Below, one piece after another: positions 14,001 through 29,983 of a stretch of DNA of 64,000 bases. Position 1 is the stretch's first letter. Each line of letters starts with the position of its first letter. The notes below the pieces were generated by a model, which saw nothing but the letters and a program-made list of their open reading frames with translations, was not told the DNA's origin and ran no database searches. This stretch comes from Latrodectus hesperus (lineage: Eukaryota; Arthropoda; Arachnida; Araneae; Theridiidae): assembly GCA_037975125.1 (NCBI GenBank), contig CM075857.1:90711199-90775198 (forward strand). The letters run 5' to 3'. The position numbers and the translations under genes are program-made.

Positions 14001-17000
14001 TATAAAGGTAAAACAAAGCGCTTTTACTATGCCACTGGCCTTGAATTGAAAATACATTAAAAGAATATGGGTAAATTTATTGCAATGAAAATGCATAAAA
14101 TAATTATAATAAAAATTTCTCATTATTGCTCACTTTTCTTAAAATAGAGTATGACTTTAAAAAATTAATAAAATTCAGACACTACAAGCATAAGTTTCAA
14201 ATTGGCAATAATTAATTTTAATACACATTAACTTTTTATGAATTAAAATTAATTAATGTCAATGAAACTTTAATGAACATGGAAAGAGCACATAACAAAT
14301 ATATTGGAAACCAAATGAGTTACTTTAATAAAAAGAATAGCTGGCTCTAAATGAGAATGCTGTGGAAGAACCCTGGACTAGAACTATAAACCCTATATTT
14401 TGCCAGTTATCACTTACTGTTCTGTATTTTTGATGGAGTGTAAGTATCATCATATCAAGTAAATGGGCTGTTGATATCTTGAAAATATTCTATTAGGAAG
14501 CCCTTCGACTTATCCCACTAGATATTAAGACAATAATACAATTGATACATTCCTGATATTTACCCAACATATGTGCACTAAATCTGTTAAAGAAGAGACA
14601 GCACTAATATTATGGAAAAGGATTGCAAGATTACCAAATTGTTTTTCCCTCTGTGATATAGTCCTTTGTCATCATTTACACAGAAACTTAAATTTTAAAG
14701 TAGCTTCCTTCAGAAAGTTTTGGAAATGAAGTAAGAACAAGATTGAACTGGAAGATGGAAAATCTCATTAAGTCCCTAAGTCCAACTGAATGCAGGAAAT
14801 ATACTTCCTTCATTCAGTTGGTTAGAAAAAACCTATGAAATGTACCTCAGAAAGAAATTACCTAATTATAAAAGCTGTAGCCTTAGAGACTATACATGAA
14901 TTGTATCCTGAAGACAAGTGGCTGCATGTGCTTTCACATGGCTCCATGTTAACTAATTATATCAATGTTGACATCTTTTGCAGGCCTTCTACACTCCTGT
15001 CCAAAGGTATAAAAAAATCTTTGATGCGAAGATGTCAGCTTTTTAATCACTCTGTCACAGTCCCAGAGTCAGTTTGAAAATTTTTCAAGGGTTGTTATAC
15101 TGTCAGATTCTAGGGCTGCCTGCTTGATTATTTGTTCCATCTGAAGCATCTGTATCAAATGCTTACACAATAAATGCCTAAAGAAGCCGACAGAGTAGTG
15201 TCCGTCAGCTATCTGCAGTTATCTCGTCAGTTACTGAAACTGTGATATCAGTAACTGCAAATAACTGACGAGATAACTTCAGCTGATATTTTAAATATTC
15301 ACATGGTCCTCAATGATTTAATTGAAAAAAGAAGTTCCATTGCAGTGGGTACCAGCAGACTGTGGACTACAGACAAATAAAACAACTCATTGGTACAGAA
15401 AGCAACCAAAATGGTACAAATAGCAGATACATTTATATAAACCAATTTCTTTTTATAGGTTAATTAAAATTTTTTTTAGAGATGATGGTTGAAAAACCAT
15501 AAAGGAGGCAAACAAAGAGAAATGGATCAATGAATTCGCAAACATTCCACTTTGGAAAAGGACAGATCTGTTGACATTTTTAGGCCAGAACTGTATCTCT
15601 CAATATCTATATCATATTAAAATACTGTCAAGTCACCTTTGCCAACTGTGCAATAAATGAGAGGACGTCTGAATCATCACCCTGTACTGAATTCAGGACA
15701 CTTGTGGGAGAGCTCAGCACAAGATGAATGATTTACTGTAGTTTCAGTTTTGTTATCTAAGTTCATTTTATTTTTGTTCTAGTTTTAATGTTTGCTATTT
15801 TGACTACAGTTGTTTTCTAATCTGCCAAAATAACAAAAATATGCAAAATAATAAATTAAAAAATGTAAGAATATTTACTAAGTTTTGAAAATTAGAACTA
15901 AATTTTTCTTTGTATAAGCTTTAAAATTTCAATAAAACCAAACTCACTAAAATAATTTTGATTGGATTAAGTACTAACATTATATTACCAAGTTGCAAAG
16001 TGAAGTTATATGATAATCTTAATATATGTACATGTACAAAACAAATCTAAATTTCTATACAGGTTAAATTGTACTGAAAATAAATTCAAATTGTGATATT
16101 ACAAGGCATATTATGTCAGTTGATTTTGTTTTAATATTAATTTTACAAAAACTTTAAAATTAATGAGATAGACAATAATAAAGTCTTTATCATATAATTT
16201 ATTAATGAATGCTATGCAATATATACAGAAACAATTTAACAAATAATTAAAAAGAAAATAAAATAAAATTAATAAATTAAATAAATCAATGTAAATTGTT
16301 CTCAGAAAGATGATATTTATATATATCCTCACAAAATTGAGTTTTTAAATTATAGTTTATTTTACTGTATTAAATAATAAGAGAATCAGACATATTTTTC
16401 CATATAATTATCCAACACAAATAATTTGATTACAACATTTTATGTCAGTATTACATTCCTTTGATTGCAATAATATTTGGTATTACTTATTTTTCACTGC
16501 TCCCATTTTATCTAAAAGAATTATATCTATTTCTTACTAATGAGCAATGTGGTATCTTTTTGAGAGGACTTTTGTCGTCCATTAAATCCAACATGGACAA
16601 AATTTGGATACCTTCTGAATTGAGGGAGATCTTGTTAGCGCGCGAATCTTAAAAACATACAATAAATACAAACAATGGACGAAACTGTGTTGCGTATAAG
16701 ATCACATTTATACGGCGTAAAATTTGATGTGAGTGATAATTCAATATTTTCCAAATAAATTATCCGATGTGAAACATAAGCGAATGTCTAATCATTAGTA
16801 AGAAAAGATATATTACTTAGGATTTCTTAAATGTAATTTGTCTTCTATATATGCATTATAGCTTCTAACAAGGCAACTAAATCTTTCACATGAGATCTTC
16901 ACTATAGGAATTCCGGTACATACAATTCTAAAAAACAAACTGTACTTTGTAAATATTTCTTTTTTGTTTACATTATTCCTATTCAATTGCAAAATAATGT

Positions 17001-17192
17001 TTTCCTTCCTTCACCTATTAATGTATTATTGTATAATGCACTAATAGTTGAAGTTATTTACTAAGTGCAATAATAAGAAACTCCTTTTAATAATAGGATA
17101 ATAACCGGATAAATAGGCGGTGGCTGACTAATAGGAGGCAAATCGGCTGCAGGATATCCAGATCTAAACCTACCACGACCTCTACCAGCCAT
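8098..17192 (-). CDS. POLR3G: RNA polymerase III subunit RPC7 (POLR3G/POLR3GL type), five exons
   Basis: Subunit of the RPC3-RPC6-RPC7 subcomplex that RNA polymerase III needs for initiation in the nucleus. Minus-strand exons: 17106-17192, 13257-13446, 10021-10124, 8522-8620 and 8098-8184. They join in frame (87+190+104+99+87 nt) into 188 residues plus stop. Exon 1 gives MAGRGRGRF and PPPIYP. Exon 2 gives FKPVPLLSG...YLLTLKQEI and DIERYTDKY. Exon 3 gives LFPRELF and a KPKKRRK basic stretch. Exons 4-5 form a long acidic tail ending NDYALNYFDNGENYLDDEDD, all matching the known order of RPC7 proteins. The protein is shorter than the human one (about 220 residues), mostly in the acid tail. All acceptors are AG and most donors fit GTAAGT; the exon 1 donor GTTATT is weak, so that junction is less certain. 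It is divergent from SNRPE and intron 1 holds a LINE relic. Whether it is the G or GL form cannot be told here. Confidence 0.92.
10939..10971. repeat. Perfect 15 bp hairpin in POLR3G intron 2
   Basis: ATGATCTAAAAGAAA at 10939-10953 and its exact complement at 10957-10971 are separated by a 3 bp loop. The hairpin lies inside the long second intron. Confidence 0.85.
12366..12605 (+). other. Unexplained 79-codon open segment inside POLR3G intron 2
   Basis: Between a TGA at 12363-12365 and a TAA at 12603-12605, one plus-strand frame stays open for 79 codons, and its composition looks protein-like: FFNQLDETRYNAFRIVES followed by TLYHPLGALYTLYRSLLLG and later FYTHPEWLKPG. It has no ATG in frame, and there is no convincing upstream acceptor. 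In a neighbourhood where other frames close quickly, this suggests a terminal exon or the relic of a retrocopied or transposon gene, antisense to POLR3G. I do not recognise the family. Confidence 0.35.
13620..13890 (-). repeat. Probable decayed repeat in POLR3G intron 1
   Basis: A locally GC-richer block in an AT-rich intron. Read on the minus strand it contains GAGATTCAGTCCTCGAG, which resembles a degraded RNA polymerase III B box, so an old SINE is possible. No target duplication was found. Classification is weak. Confidence 0.3.
14560..15730 (+). pseudogene. Heavily decayed LINE (RT thumb to RNase H to Cys tail)
   Basis: Scattered plus-strand fragments in several frames follow the order of a Jockey-like ORF2. 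First is RTALILWKRIARLPN from the region after the reverse transcriptase. Next is ALETIHELYPEDKWLHV before the RNase H start (14835-15077). Then comes LQWVPADCG (RNase H, near 15340), and a Cys tail near 15630 with CQLCN. Many stops and frame changes separate them. It lies antisense within intron 1 of POLR3G. It is an old, inactive copy without recognisable ends. Confidence 0.7.
15217..15278. repeat. 17 bp inverted repeat inside the LINE relic
   Basis: AGTTATCTCGTCAGTTA at 15217-15233 is the complement of 15262-15278. A further partial pairing between CAGTTACTG-type sequences lies inside the loop. It interrupts the decayed LINE and may be a small secondary insertion. Confidence 0.75.
16675..16728 (+). 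CDS. Candidate first coding exon of an unknown gene
   Basis: An ATG in the context AAACAATGG opens an 18-codon frame (MDETVLRIRSHLYGVKFD) that runs straight into a strong donor, GTGAGT at 16729. Just upstream is a GC-richer patch with GTTAGCGCGCG. No following exon was identified. It lies on the plus strand within intron 1 of POLR3G, close to the divergent promoter region. It may equally be a chance open stretch. Confidence 0.25.
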
Positions 17193-21660
<4,468 letters not shown>

Positions 21661-21759
21661 ATCAAGAACTCAAGTTTTTTTCATTTTCTTATCCTGCAAA
21701 ATTAATTCATACTTTCATTATTCCATTGTCTTTAATTTTATTGCTGTCATGGATGTATC

Positions 21760-21765
21760 ATTAAA
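21760..21765 (+). terminator. Candidate poly(A) signal of SNRPE
   Basis: ATTAAA lies 100 bp after the SNRPE stop codon and is followed by a T-rich stretch. It is a common variant signal and a plausible end for a short 3' UTR. Confidence 0.5.
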
Positions 21766-22250
21766 GTTTTGTTCTTCTCAATTACAATTAAAATTTTCTT
21801 AAACAGTAAATTTTGTGTATTGTAAATATTTTTTAACTGTACAATTGAAACAGAAAATTGGTAAAAATTATTACTTCGTTATCTAAGACTTAACAAAATA
21901 ATTTTGAAGATATATTAGTTTCTTTATTTAATTTCAGAAAAGACAGTGCTAAAACCCTATGATGCATTTTTCATTTCTACAAATTTAATATAAATAGTTT
22001 AATAAATGTTTTCAAAGTTTGAGATAGCATTGTTTGTGTGACAAAAAGATTTTCCCAATTTATCACAATTATTTTTTTAATATGTTATATAACAGAGCAA
22101 GGATTAGTAATTCTTTTAATTTTTTAAAACATTCCCTGCTTAAATATTTCCTTTCATTGTTTAACTAAATATTAATCACTAGGGATGTGTAGCACCATAT
22201 CAGTAATTTGTGCTATATATAACATGTACATTATTTCCTTTTTTAAAAAA

Positions 22251-22421
22251 AGCTGAGCTGGCAGCCGAATGGTTAGCGCTCTTGCCTTCGGTTCAACAAT
22301 TCGTGGGTTCGAATCCCACCTTGGGTATGGATGCTTGTAGTGGTTCGGAATCCACTTTAAACCGTAAGTCTAATTAGACCTTGTGTGCAAAAAATGACCG
22401 TTGAGTGACAAACAGACCAAA
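22251..22421 (+). mobile_element. tRNA-derived SINE, family A
   Basis: About 170 bp with a tRNA-like head: GGTTAGCGCTC resembles an A box, and GGTTCGAATCCC at 22306-22317 is a B box, the internal RNA polymerase III promoter. A tRNA-unrelated body follows. Imperfect 14 bp flanking duplications (CCTTTTTTAAAAAA at 22237-22250, CCTTTTGTAAAAAA at 22422-22435) indicate retroposition. This copy shows the intact sequence across CCTTCGGTTCAAC, the site at which another copy is interrupted by the palindromic element at 38-50 kb. Confidence 0.85.
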
Positions 22422-24554
22422 CCTTTTGTAAAAAAGGATTTTATGTTTTAGATGAAATTTGAATTGATAATTATTTCTTACAATCAAATTTAATGATCTT
22501 AGTACAGACATTCAAAGCTTCTTCAAAATATTTATTGCTGTATAAGTTGGTGTGAAAAAAAGTAATCTTTTTTCAGCATTCTTCATTTTCATGCTTGCTT
22601 TTTTTTTTAAGAATATAAAATCATTTAAATCAGTTTCTTAAATTGTAAGTTGCTGTTCCATTGAAATTTCAAGGTGTTCAACAATTTGCATATTTCTTTA
22701 ACCTAGATAATTTTAAAATTAATAAATATTTTAATGCACTTAGTCTGAATTAAGGTAAGCAAAAGATAAATGGATACTTTTTGGCTCTTATTTTTGTGCT
22801 ATAAACTTACTATTTACTTCCTTTGTGCACTCTTTGCCATATATTCATCAAAGTGCATAATCTGTCAATTCTATGCATCATTTTCACATGTTTAAGTGGC
22901 CTTTACTCCTGCCCTACGATGCTGTTGTCTGAATAAAACAAACTTCCTGACGCTTTTACTATTCTTTGTTTTGTTTTACCAAAAAAATATTGTTAGACAT
23001 TTTCTATTATAAACACCTCTTCTATTATTTTCTCATCAAGGATTATCTAAATATTTGTACGAATCACGAATAAAAAGTTTTGTAAATAAGCTAAATCTCC
23101 AATCTTAACATGCATGCAGTTACAATACCAAGAAAAGGAATTATCCTAATGAAATATATCCTATTTATTTTGATTTTGCTTCTAATTTTGATAGAATTTG
23201 AAAATCCATGCTTAATTTGTAAAGTGTTTAGCTACAGAAAGCATGGAACAAACGCAATTAATGAAAATCTCTCTATAAAACAAACTGTAAGATTACTTTG
23301 AATAACTTCTAAAAACTGCAAAAATTTTGATTTTAGAACTTTTTTGTTAATGCAAGGTATTTATTTGCACTTTATGAAATACCCTGTGTAATCTTAAAGG
23401 TCTTATTCAATTGGAGGAAATGAAACATTACTAGCTACTATTAAGATACTGTAAATAGTTCTTGGTTAAAAGTAGAGTGAAATTCTAAAATCCGATGATT
23501 CGAATTTCAGAAATTAAGGATCATAAGCTCAAAAGAGGAGACCAGTTAAATGAATAATTTATTATAAATTATTGGTATAGTATATGTAATTTTGAATGTT
23601 CTGTTCATGAATTTTTGTTTTGTTCTTCAGATGAACACTGGCAAGAACAGTTTTATAAAAGTTAATGTGATGAAAATTGGCATTGCACTACTTTCTATAT
23701 TAAGTACCATTAGTAAAAAGAATTCTTTGTGAGAAAATAATTACTTTATTTTGTTCTCAATCATCTGATAAGTTTCTGTGTAACACGAATTACATCTGAA
23801 TACAAATTGATAATAAAGTCCTGAAGTGAAATTCCAGAAAGCAATGTTTTCCGAAGCTCATGGATGAATGCTATTTTTTCAGTTACAATGCTTTATTTAA
23901 TACAGTACACAAGTTAAAATCATTTAGTGGCTTCCCCCCACACCAACATTTTTCTAAACATTCATTTATAAAAGCATTGTTTCTTGAACAGGAATTTCAC
24001 AGGGCTTTTCTAAGATAAGAAATTGTCCTACAATATTTTTACTTGAAGCTGCTAATCATTCACAAAAGCATGCAGTGTCGGAAGTTAGATAATCATTCAC
24101 CCTGTATTTCATTGAGAAATCCTGAATGTATGATACTTGAGGGTGGCACCTATTAATGATAGCTCAGTCTACTCCCATAAATCACTAATAATATTCTCAT
24201 TACGCTGATTGATGCTTAATGTCGTTTTGTTGTTCACGATTCATAGATTTGGAAGTAATGAATCGAACCCCCCCCCAAGTTGCTAAACCATAAAATAAAC
24301 ATTAAATGGTAAACTATGTTTTTCAAAAATTTTAATTTGTATAATTACTATGTGCATGGGGGACCAACCAATAATGAGTGTGGATTAAAAGTTAGAAAAG
24401 AATATATATTTGATATACTTTGTATGAGTAATGCAAAATAAAATCCATACTTAAATGTCATTTTGATGAAAAATCAGACAAAATAACATTTTTTATTTCA
24501 ATTCTAAACATTTAAAAGCACAATTTTCCATTTATTGTGTTCTTAATAATTTGA

Positions 24555-25020
24555 TCATTCGACACTTATAAAAAGAAATTTCAGTGAGTTTCTCTGTCCA
24601 AGCTTGTAGTCCTCAATGTCAGGTAAACGTTTATAGCTATCTTCAGTTGGAGTGGTTTCATAAATAAAGCCGACATGTGAAAATAACGATTCACTTAATG
24701 CTTTATCAAAAACATTCTATTCCTTCGTAAAGCATAAAGTGAATAATCATGATTACGTCTTTTGAAAGTACCTTACGATATTTGCACTCTAAAACGCCGA
24801 TTATACTACCGACTCGTGAGTAGTAACAGAGTTAGTTTAATCTCCAGAAATTTTTCACGAAATTCTTCAAAATATCTGGAACTTCTAAATCACCAGTGCA
24901 ATTAGATAGAGAAGACAACTGAGGACAGTAAACGCGGCGGTAGTTTAAATGTGTTATAAACTTTTCAGCAGACGTCTTGAGACGAAAATTGAATTCATAG
25001 TTAGAAATGTTTTTTGCCAC
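24555..25020 (-). pseudogene. Possible decayed coding fragment, family unknown
   Basis: Two minus-strand open pieces have protein-like composition. The first (25020-24832, 62 codons) starts MAKNISNYEFNFRLKTSAEK. The second (24716-24555) contains LFSHVGFIYETTPTEDSYKR and a further DIEDYKLGQRN stretch. They are in different frames, separated by stops. The block is GC-richer than its surroundings. I do not recognise the family, and chance cannot be excluded. Confidence 0.25.
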
Positions 25021-25340
25021 AGATCTCTACTCGTATCCAATTCGAATTTCTTTTTCAGTTCATTTCAATATGCGAACGATGAATACTAATTCATCAACGA
25101 TTACTGTGTGCATTTCAAAAGATGAATCGCAACTCATCCTTCCCTAAAGGAAATAAGCAAACAAAATTTATTCCTCGAGGATCTAATTAGTTGCCCAGGA
25201 TTCCAAAAAATTTTGGATTCTTCAAACCCTTATTACATGCGATCCAAAATTCTATCCATAAAATGAAAATAATATCATGATAAAATTCATATGTAAACTG
25301 AAGAAGTATAAGTTCGCAAAAAAAAGTTTTCAAGATTTTA

Positions 25341-25394
25341 GCAATGACAATTGTCATTTCCGTTTACAAAAACGGAAATAACAATTGTCATTGC
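25341..25394. repeat. 25 bp hairpin with one mismatch
   Basis: The arms 25341-25365 and 25370-25394 pair except at one position, around a 4 bp loop (ACAA). Each arm contains the palindrome ATGACAATTGTCAT or a near match. It is an unusually strong fold-back just upstream of the SINE at 25.46 kb. Confidence 0.9.
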
Positions 25395-25457
25395 GTTAAT
25401 GGAATCAGGCGCTAATTCGTAAAATCCTGAGTGTTTGTATATTACAGGTTCGCAAAA

Positions 25458-25676
25458 GGGCGCTCCGTGGCTGAGTGGTCAAAGGCATCGCTTGAGAGCG
25501 TAGGAGTGTGGGTTCGATTCCCACCGTGGCCCTGGGTGTTTTCTTCGTTATTCTTCTGTGGTTGTACATCTGTCATTGTGCTATTTGTCCTATTATTGAC
25601 GAAGACCTACAAGCGGATCTCAAGAATCAAGCATACAAGTCTGAATATATGTAATGTAATAAAATAAATAATAAAT
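25458..25676 (+). mobile_element. tRNA-derived SINE, family B, recent insertion
   Basis: A 219 bp insertion framed by a perfect 12 bp duplication, AGGTTCGCAAAA at 25446-25457 and 25677-25688. The head resembles a class II (Leu/Ser-like) tRNA: an A box in GTGGCTGAGTGG and the B box GGTTCGATTCCC at 25511-25522. A 3' tail rich in AATAA repeats ends the element. The acceptor arms do not pair as in a real tRNA, so it is not called a tRNA gene. The perfect duplication suggests a young insertion. Confidence 0.92.
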
Positions 25677-25688
25677 AGGTTCGCAAAA

Positions 25689-27770
25689 ATGAATGTCCGC
25701 TGTATATCGAAAGTCCCTGCTGGTTTTTAAGAAATATAACTAGAATTAAATGTGTTTCGGAATAATGTTAAAACAGTCAACTTTACTAAATGTGCTCTAT
25801 GAACGCGGAGCACATTTGGTTTTCAAATCTTTAATAAGACGTGTGTTCTGAATACAAAAATTTAGAACATACAGAGGTAAGATGTCTTTTAAAGAAGACG
25901 TAATTTAAAAAAAAATATGCAAATCAAAAGATGAAATTATTCTCTTTCTAACATATATCTGATTTTGCCTATTTATTATATAATAAATTAAGTCATCAAA
26001 AACTTATGTGAGTAAAATATTTAAAAAAAACTGAATTAGTCGCTTTAAAATATATTTATATTCAAACAAATTTTTTTTAAAGAAAATTACGACGTGAAAA
26101 ATCATTGTGGCGTAGAATATGCTAACAATAGTAATCTTAATAAATGATTTTTAATTGGAGTAATAATTAAAAATGAGTTGTTAAAGGTGCTTAATGAATA
26201 ACTTCATTTCTTGTGAAAAAATTAGAAAAATGTTTCACTTCAAATTTTAGAATCGAAGAACTAATACAGATTATGAAACCATTCGCAATGTTGAAAATAT
26301 TAACTCGTTTTCATTGAAATTCCAAGAACTTATCGAATCATCAAATGTTTCGGAATTGAATTTATATTATTTACAATTGATATGCGCGTTATTTGTGTAA
26401 AAAATGATTAGATGTTACTGCATTTGACAAGTATATGTTCATAAGCATTTAATTTTGGAAAGATAATTAGATACGATATCTTCTCAAAATTAAATATTTT
26501 GTTAAAATAAGTTTCTGTGCAATTTTGAGCCTTGGAATTAAAATTATACTTTTAATTTATTTAAATAGTCATCTAGTTTAGAATATTATCTGATATTGTT
26601 CTTCTTAATGTATAATAACGAATATTTAAACGTAAATCTTAAGTTTTGTTCTCACAAGAATTAACTATCATTTCTTAAATCTATCCAGGCAGAACTAGCA
26701 GGTTAATTGAGGATGAAAGAACTCTGTATAAAAAGTTTCTTTTCAATGCATGGATAAAATGTAGAAGTTCCTTTTACGAATGATTTGATTGTGTGATATG
26801 CACTATTGATTTTTGAATATTTTTATTAAAGTGTGTATTTAATTTATTTTATTATTCAAAAACAATCTCAAAAGCTAAATGAACGAAATCAACATTCTTT
26901 TTTATAAGTTTAAAAAAAAGGAATTCGATTCTAAATTTCAAAACAATAAACGTATGTTGATAAATATTCATATTGGCTGAAAATAAGAAAAATGCAAAGA
27001 GTGCGTGTAGAAGAGAGCAAATAAAACTTATTCGATAATCAAAATTCAGCATTTTCTAACGAATTCTATCGATTTTAACGATATGATACTATTTACTTAA
27101 AACGAAAATTAAAGAAAACGATATTTGGGAAGTAATAACATTCCAAACCATGTAGACGACAACAAGAAAAAGGAAACTGCAATTCATAGAATTAGGAAGT
27201 GATTACGTTTCGATTTCCACTGTTGTATATTGTATTTCGATTCATGGAAGACAATTCTACACTGAATATTGCAGTGCTAATATGAGAAGAAATTCTCTCC
27301 CCCTCCTCCATTATTGGAGGTCAGTCTGCTGGTGGACACAAGTGTTCTGGACAAAAGAGTCCGCCAATAAGAAATACATTTCAGCCCATATTTCCACACG
27401 ACATACTAAGGAACTACAATAAAGCTTGAGATAAAATTAGAGGCTTTTGTTAACCTTAAGACGATGTATAAAAATTTCAGTAGGTAATTAATCAGTTTTG
27501 ACATTTTTTCTTTCCTCATCGTTGTCTGATTTTTCTTACCGTGGTAAAAGGCAGGGATTCAAGTAAACTTAATTTAAATATCAAGTGAAAAAAAAATTCA
27601 AAGTCGAAATGATTAGAATTTTTTATGGAGCATTATTTTTCTGTAAAATTTAAGTTTTCATAGCTTTAACTCGCTACAGTCCAGATTTAGATTCACTAAA
27701 GCTTTATCGAATGTATAAAATTATATATTTGGGGATGATGAGGATTTAAAAAATCATTATGAATAAGTAG
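25689..27770. other. AT-rich intergenic DNA
   Basis: No gene or classified repeat was recognised. There is a small hairpin near 25795-25830 (AAATGTGCTC/GAGCACATTT). Confidence 0.55.
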
Positions 27771-27849
27771 CCGTTACGCGATAAGCATAAATGTGTTATT
27801 TTTTTTATTTAACATTAACAAAATAGATAAAATGTGGGAATTATACAAA

Positions 27850-27990
27850 TGATTATTATGGCTGCAGAGCTTAAATTTGATAGAAAAGCGTGACTCGTGT
27901 TGTCGTCTACCGCTCCCAAATCCGCTCGACGCCACGAATCCTGCAGCTCCTATCTGAGGGCCTCTTTCAGCGCGATTCAAGGTCGCCGCA
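27850..27990. other. GC-richer block of unknown origin
   Basis: About 140 bp with several CpG dinucleotides (CCGCTCGACGCC, AGCGCGATTC) stand out from AT-rich flanks. A short minus-strand open frame crosses it but has no recognisable domain. It could be a repeat fragment or a small CpG-rich regulatory patch. Confidence 0.3.
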
Positions 27991-28012
27991 TATTTAAATA
28001 ACTATTGAACAT

Positions 28013-28960
28013 GCATTATATGGTAGTCTAAGAAGCTAATAATCTAGGAATTCTGTGTAAAAGAGTAAATGCTCACATTATTATGTTGTCTAATTAAAAT
28101 TGCAGTGAGTAAAATAGATTATTTATATTTTCACAATAAAAAATAAATTATTAAGAAATTGAAGTGAAATACTACTATTATTCATTTATTTTATTCGAAA
28201 CGAAATTTTTGGAGGATCTATACTTTTCCATATTGGTTAGTTCAGATACAAAACTTTAGAACTTCTAATTTTTAATTATATTTCTTATCATTTTTGTTAA
28301 AATAATATTTTAACAAGTTTTCAATACTAATATTTCAGTTAAATGTAATTTTCTTTTTAGGTGGCGCTTAACTTATTCTAGTCAAAGGAGATTAAAATTT
28401 TATACATCGAAAAAAATGTTAAATATTAACAAAATATATTGTTGGTTAAATAAAAAAATGTTTAATCCCTACAAGAAAATGAATAGAATGTCAAACATAA
28501 ATTAATTTAACATGAATATCATGTTAAATGTTCAGAACATCAACATTTCCAGAAAATAAATTCTCACCTTGAATTCTTCTAAATAATACCCTCGTTTTAG
28601 TTCCTGATAATGTTTGTCGACTGATGAAATATTCTAATTAGAGATCTTTTTTATATTTTAAGTAGATATTATTTATTTGTTAAATTAGTGTTACAATTTT
28701 TCATAGGTATGTAACTTGACTTACACAACACATAAAAAAAGATTAAATAAATTAATTTTTTTAAAAAAAAGATGTAATAAATTGTAAAATAATGACTCAT
28801 AAAAACATAATAAATCTTGCTGCATTTATCAAGTTAAATCAGTTAGGTATCATGAGTTTACCGTTTTGGAATCTTCCTGAATTTTTTTATCATAAATAAA
28901 GGAATATAACATATACACAAATTATTTGATAAATAACTTAAAACTAAAATGAAAAATTTC
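28013..28960. repeat. Diverged dispersed repeat, copy 2
   Basis: Collinear partner of 2320-3245, in the same orientation and with constant offset. See that entry for the anchors. No coding capacity or terminal repeats were found. Confidence 0.6.
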
Positions 28961-28989
28961 CCAATGCATAGATGGAAAGTAACCAATAT

Positions 28990-29980
28990 GTAACAGTAGA
29001 AGCTTGTTTTTACGAAAACGTAGGGATGAGTCAAATAGTTCTTAAAATCAAAAATTCGTAGGATAGAAAAATAACTGTTCGATCAAAAATGCATTTTATC
29101 ACACTACTCTCTTTTTATAAGTACTATTAGAAAAGTTATTTAGTATTTTTCACCAAAGAACATGCAAAATATTATTAAAAATTTTTTAGCTGAACCATAA
29201 AGTGATGTTTTGTCTTTTCCATTTTGCTTTTTTTGCTGTTCTATTGCCCATGTGTTAATGGCTTGAATCAATGGAAAACGGCTTCTCAAACCGATGATTT
29301 GCTCCTTATATAAGAAATCGTTTTATTAACAAAATGAACTTCGACACTATTCTCAGACAATCGATGATGAACTTCGCCTTGTTTGCTGCACCTTGAAGAA
29401 TGTGATTCGAAGGCAAGCAGGAAATTCGTCGACAAGTCGGATTGACAACGCCTTTTCAATACGATGTAACGTGGATAAAACGTTATTGGACGTCATGGTT
29501 ATTTTAAACCAATGAGAATCGCAATAAAGTGGCGTACTAAACTGTAACGAAAGAAACAACCGCTTTATGGTGAATAATTTAAGAAAATAACTCTTACTTT
29601 CATTTAACTGAGAAAAATCATTTAAAGAGTATAATCACTTACTTTTTTCTATTTCTAAACAACATTTTTGAAAATACATTTTTTTCTATGAAGAAAAGCA
29701 TCTCATTTTTGTTTTTCTCAAAAATATATCTTACTTTGGTTAGTCATTCATCCACTTATTTTGCAAATGGCTGCAGCACAAAGCAGGGGCGCCCGGGTTC
29801 GATACCTATTTTGGTGCCATAGTCTAAAAATTACTTATATAATGTGTAAAATATACATGTTATAAGAATATAATGCAGATTACGACAGAGTAGTACCTAC
29901 TTTAAAATTATGAAAACTGTAGATAATTTTAAAGGCTCAGGTTGTACTGTTAAATTTGAGATAAAAAAATTCTTGTTAAA
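28990..29980. other. AT-rich DNA with a GC-richer patch
   Basis: The interval 29200-29560 is less A/T-rich and has a 68-codon minus-strand open frame without a recognisable domain. A B-box-like GGGTTCGATACC near 29793 may mark a degraded SINE. Nothing further was seen. Confidence 0.4.
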
Positions 29981-29983
29981 ATA

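Larger units (their letters stand above)
22436..25445. other. AT-rich intergenic DNA
   Basis: No gene is supported. A run of about 10 C residues near 24270 follows GAATCGAACC, which reads GGTTCGATTC on the minus strand and could be the B box of an old SINE. A possible decayed coding patch at 24555-25020 is listed separately. Confidence 0.55.

Noticed and set aside
16111..16332. A 73-codon hydrophobic minus-strand frame
   Set aside because: Its composition is simply that of AT-rich DNA (Ile, Leu, Phe, Asn, Tyr) and it has no supporting signals.
22251..22421. A genuine tRNA gene (also at 25458, 53719 and 60087)
   Set aside because: B boxes are good, but the acceptor stems do not pair; each is followed by a SINE body and bounded by target duplications.
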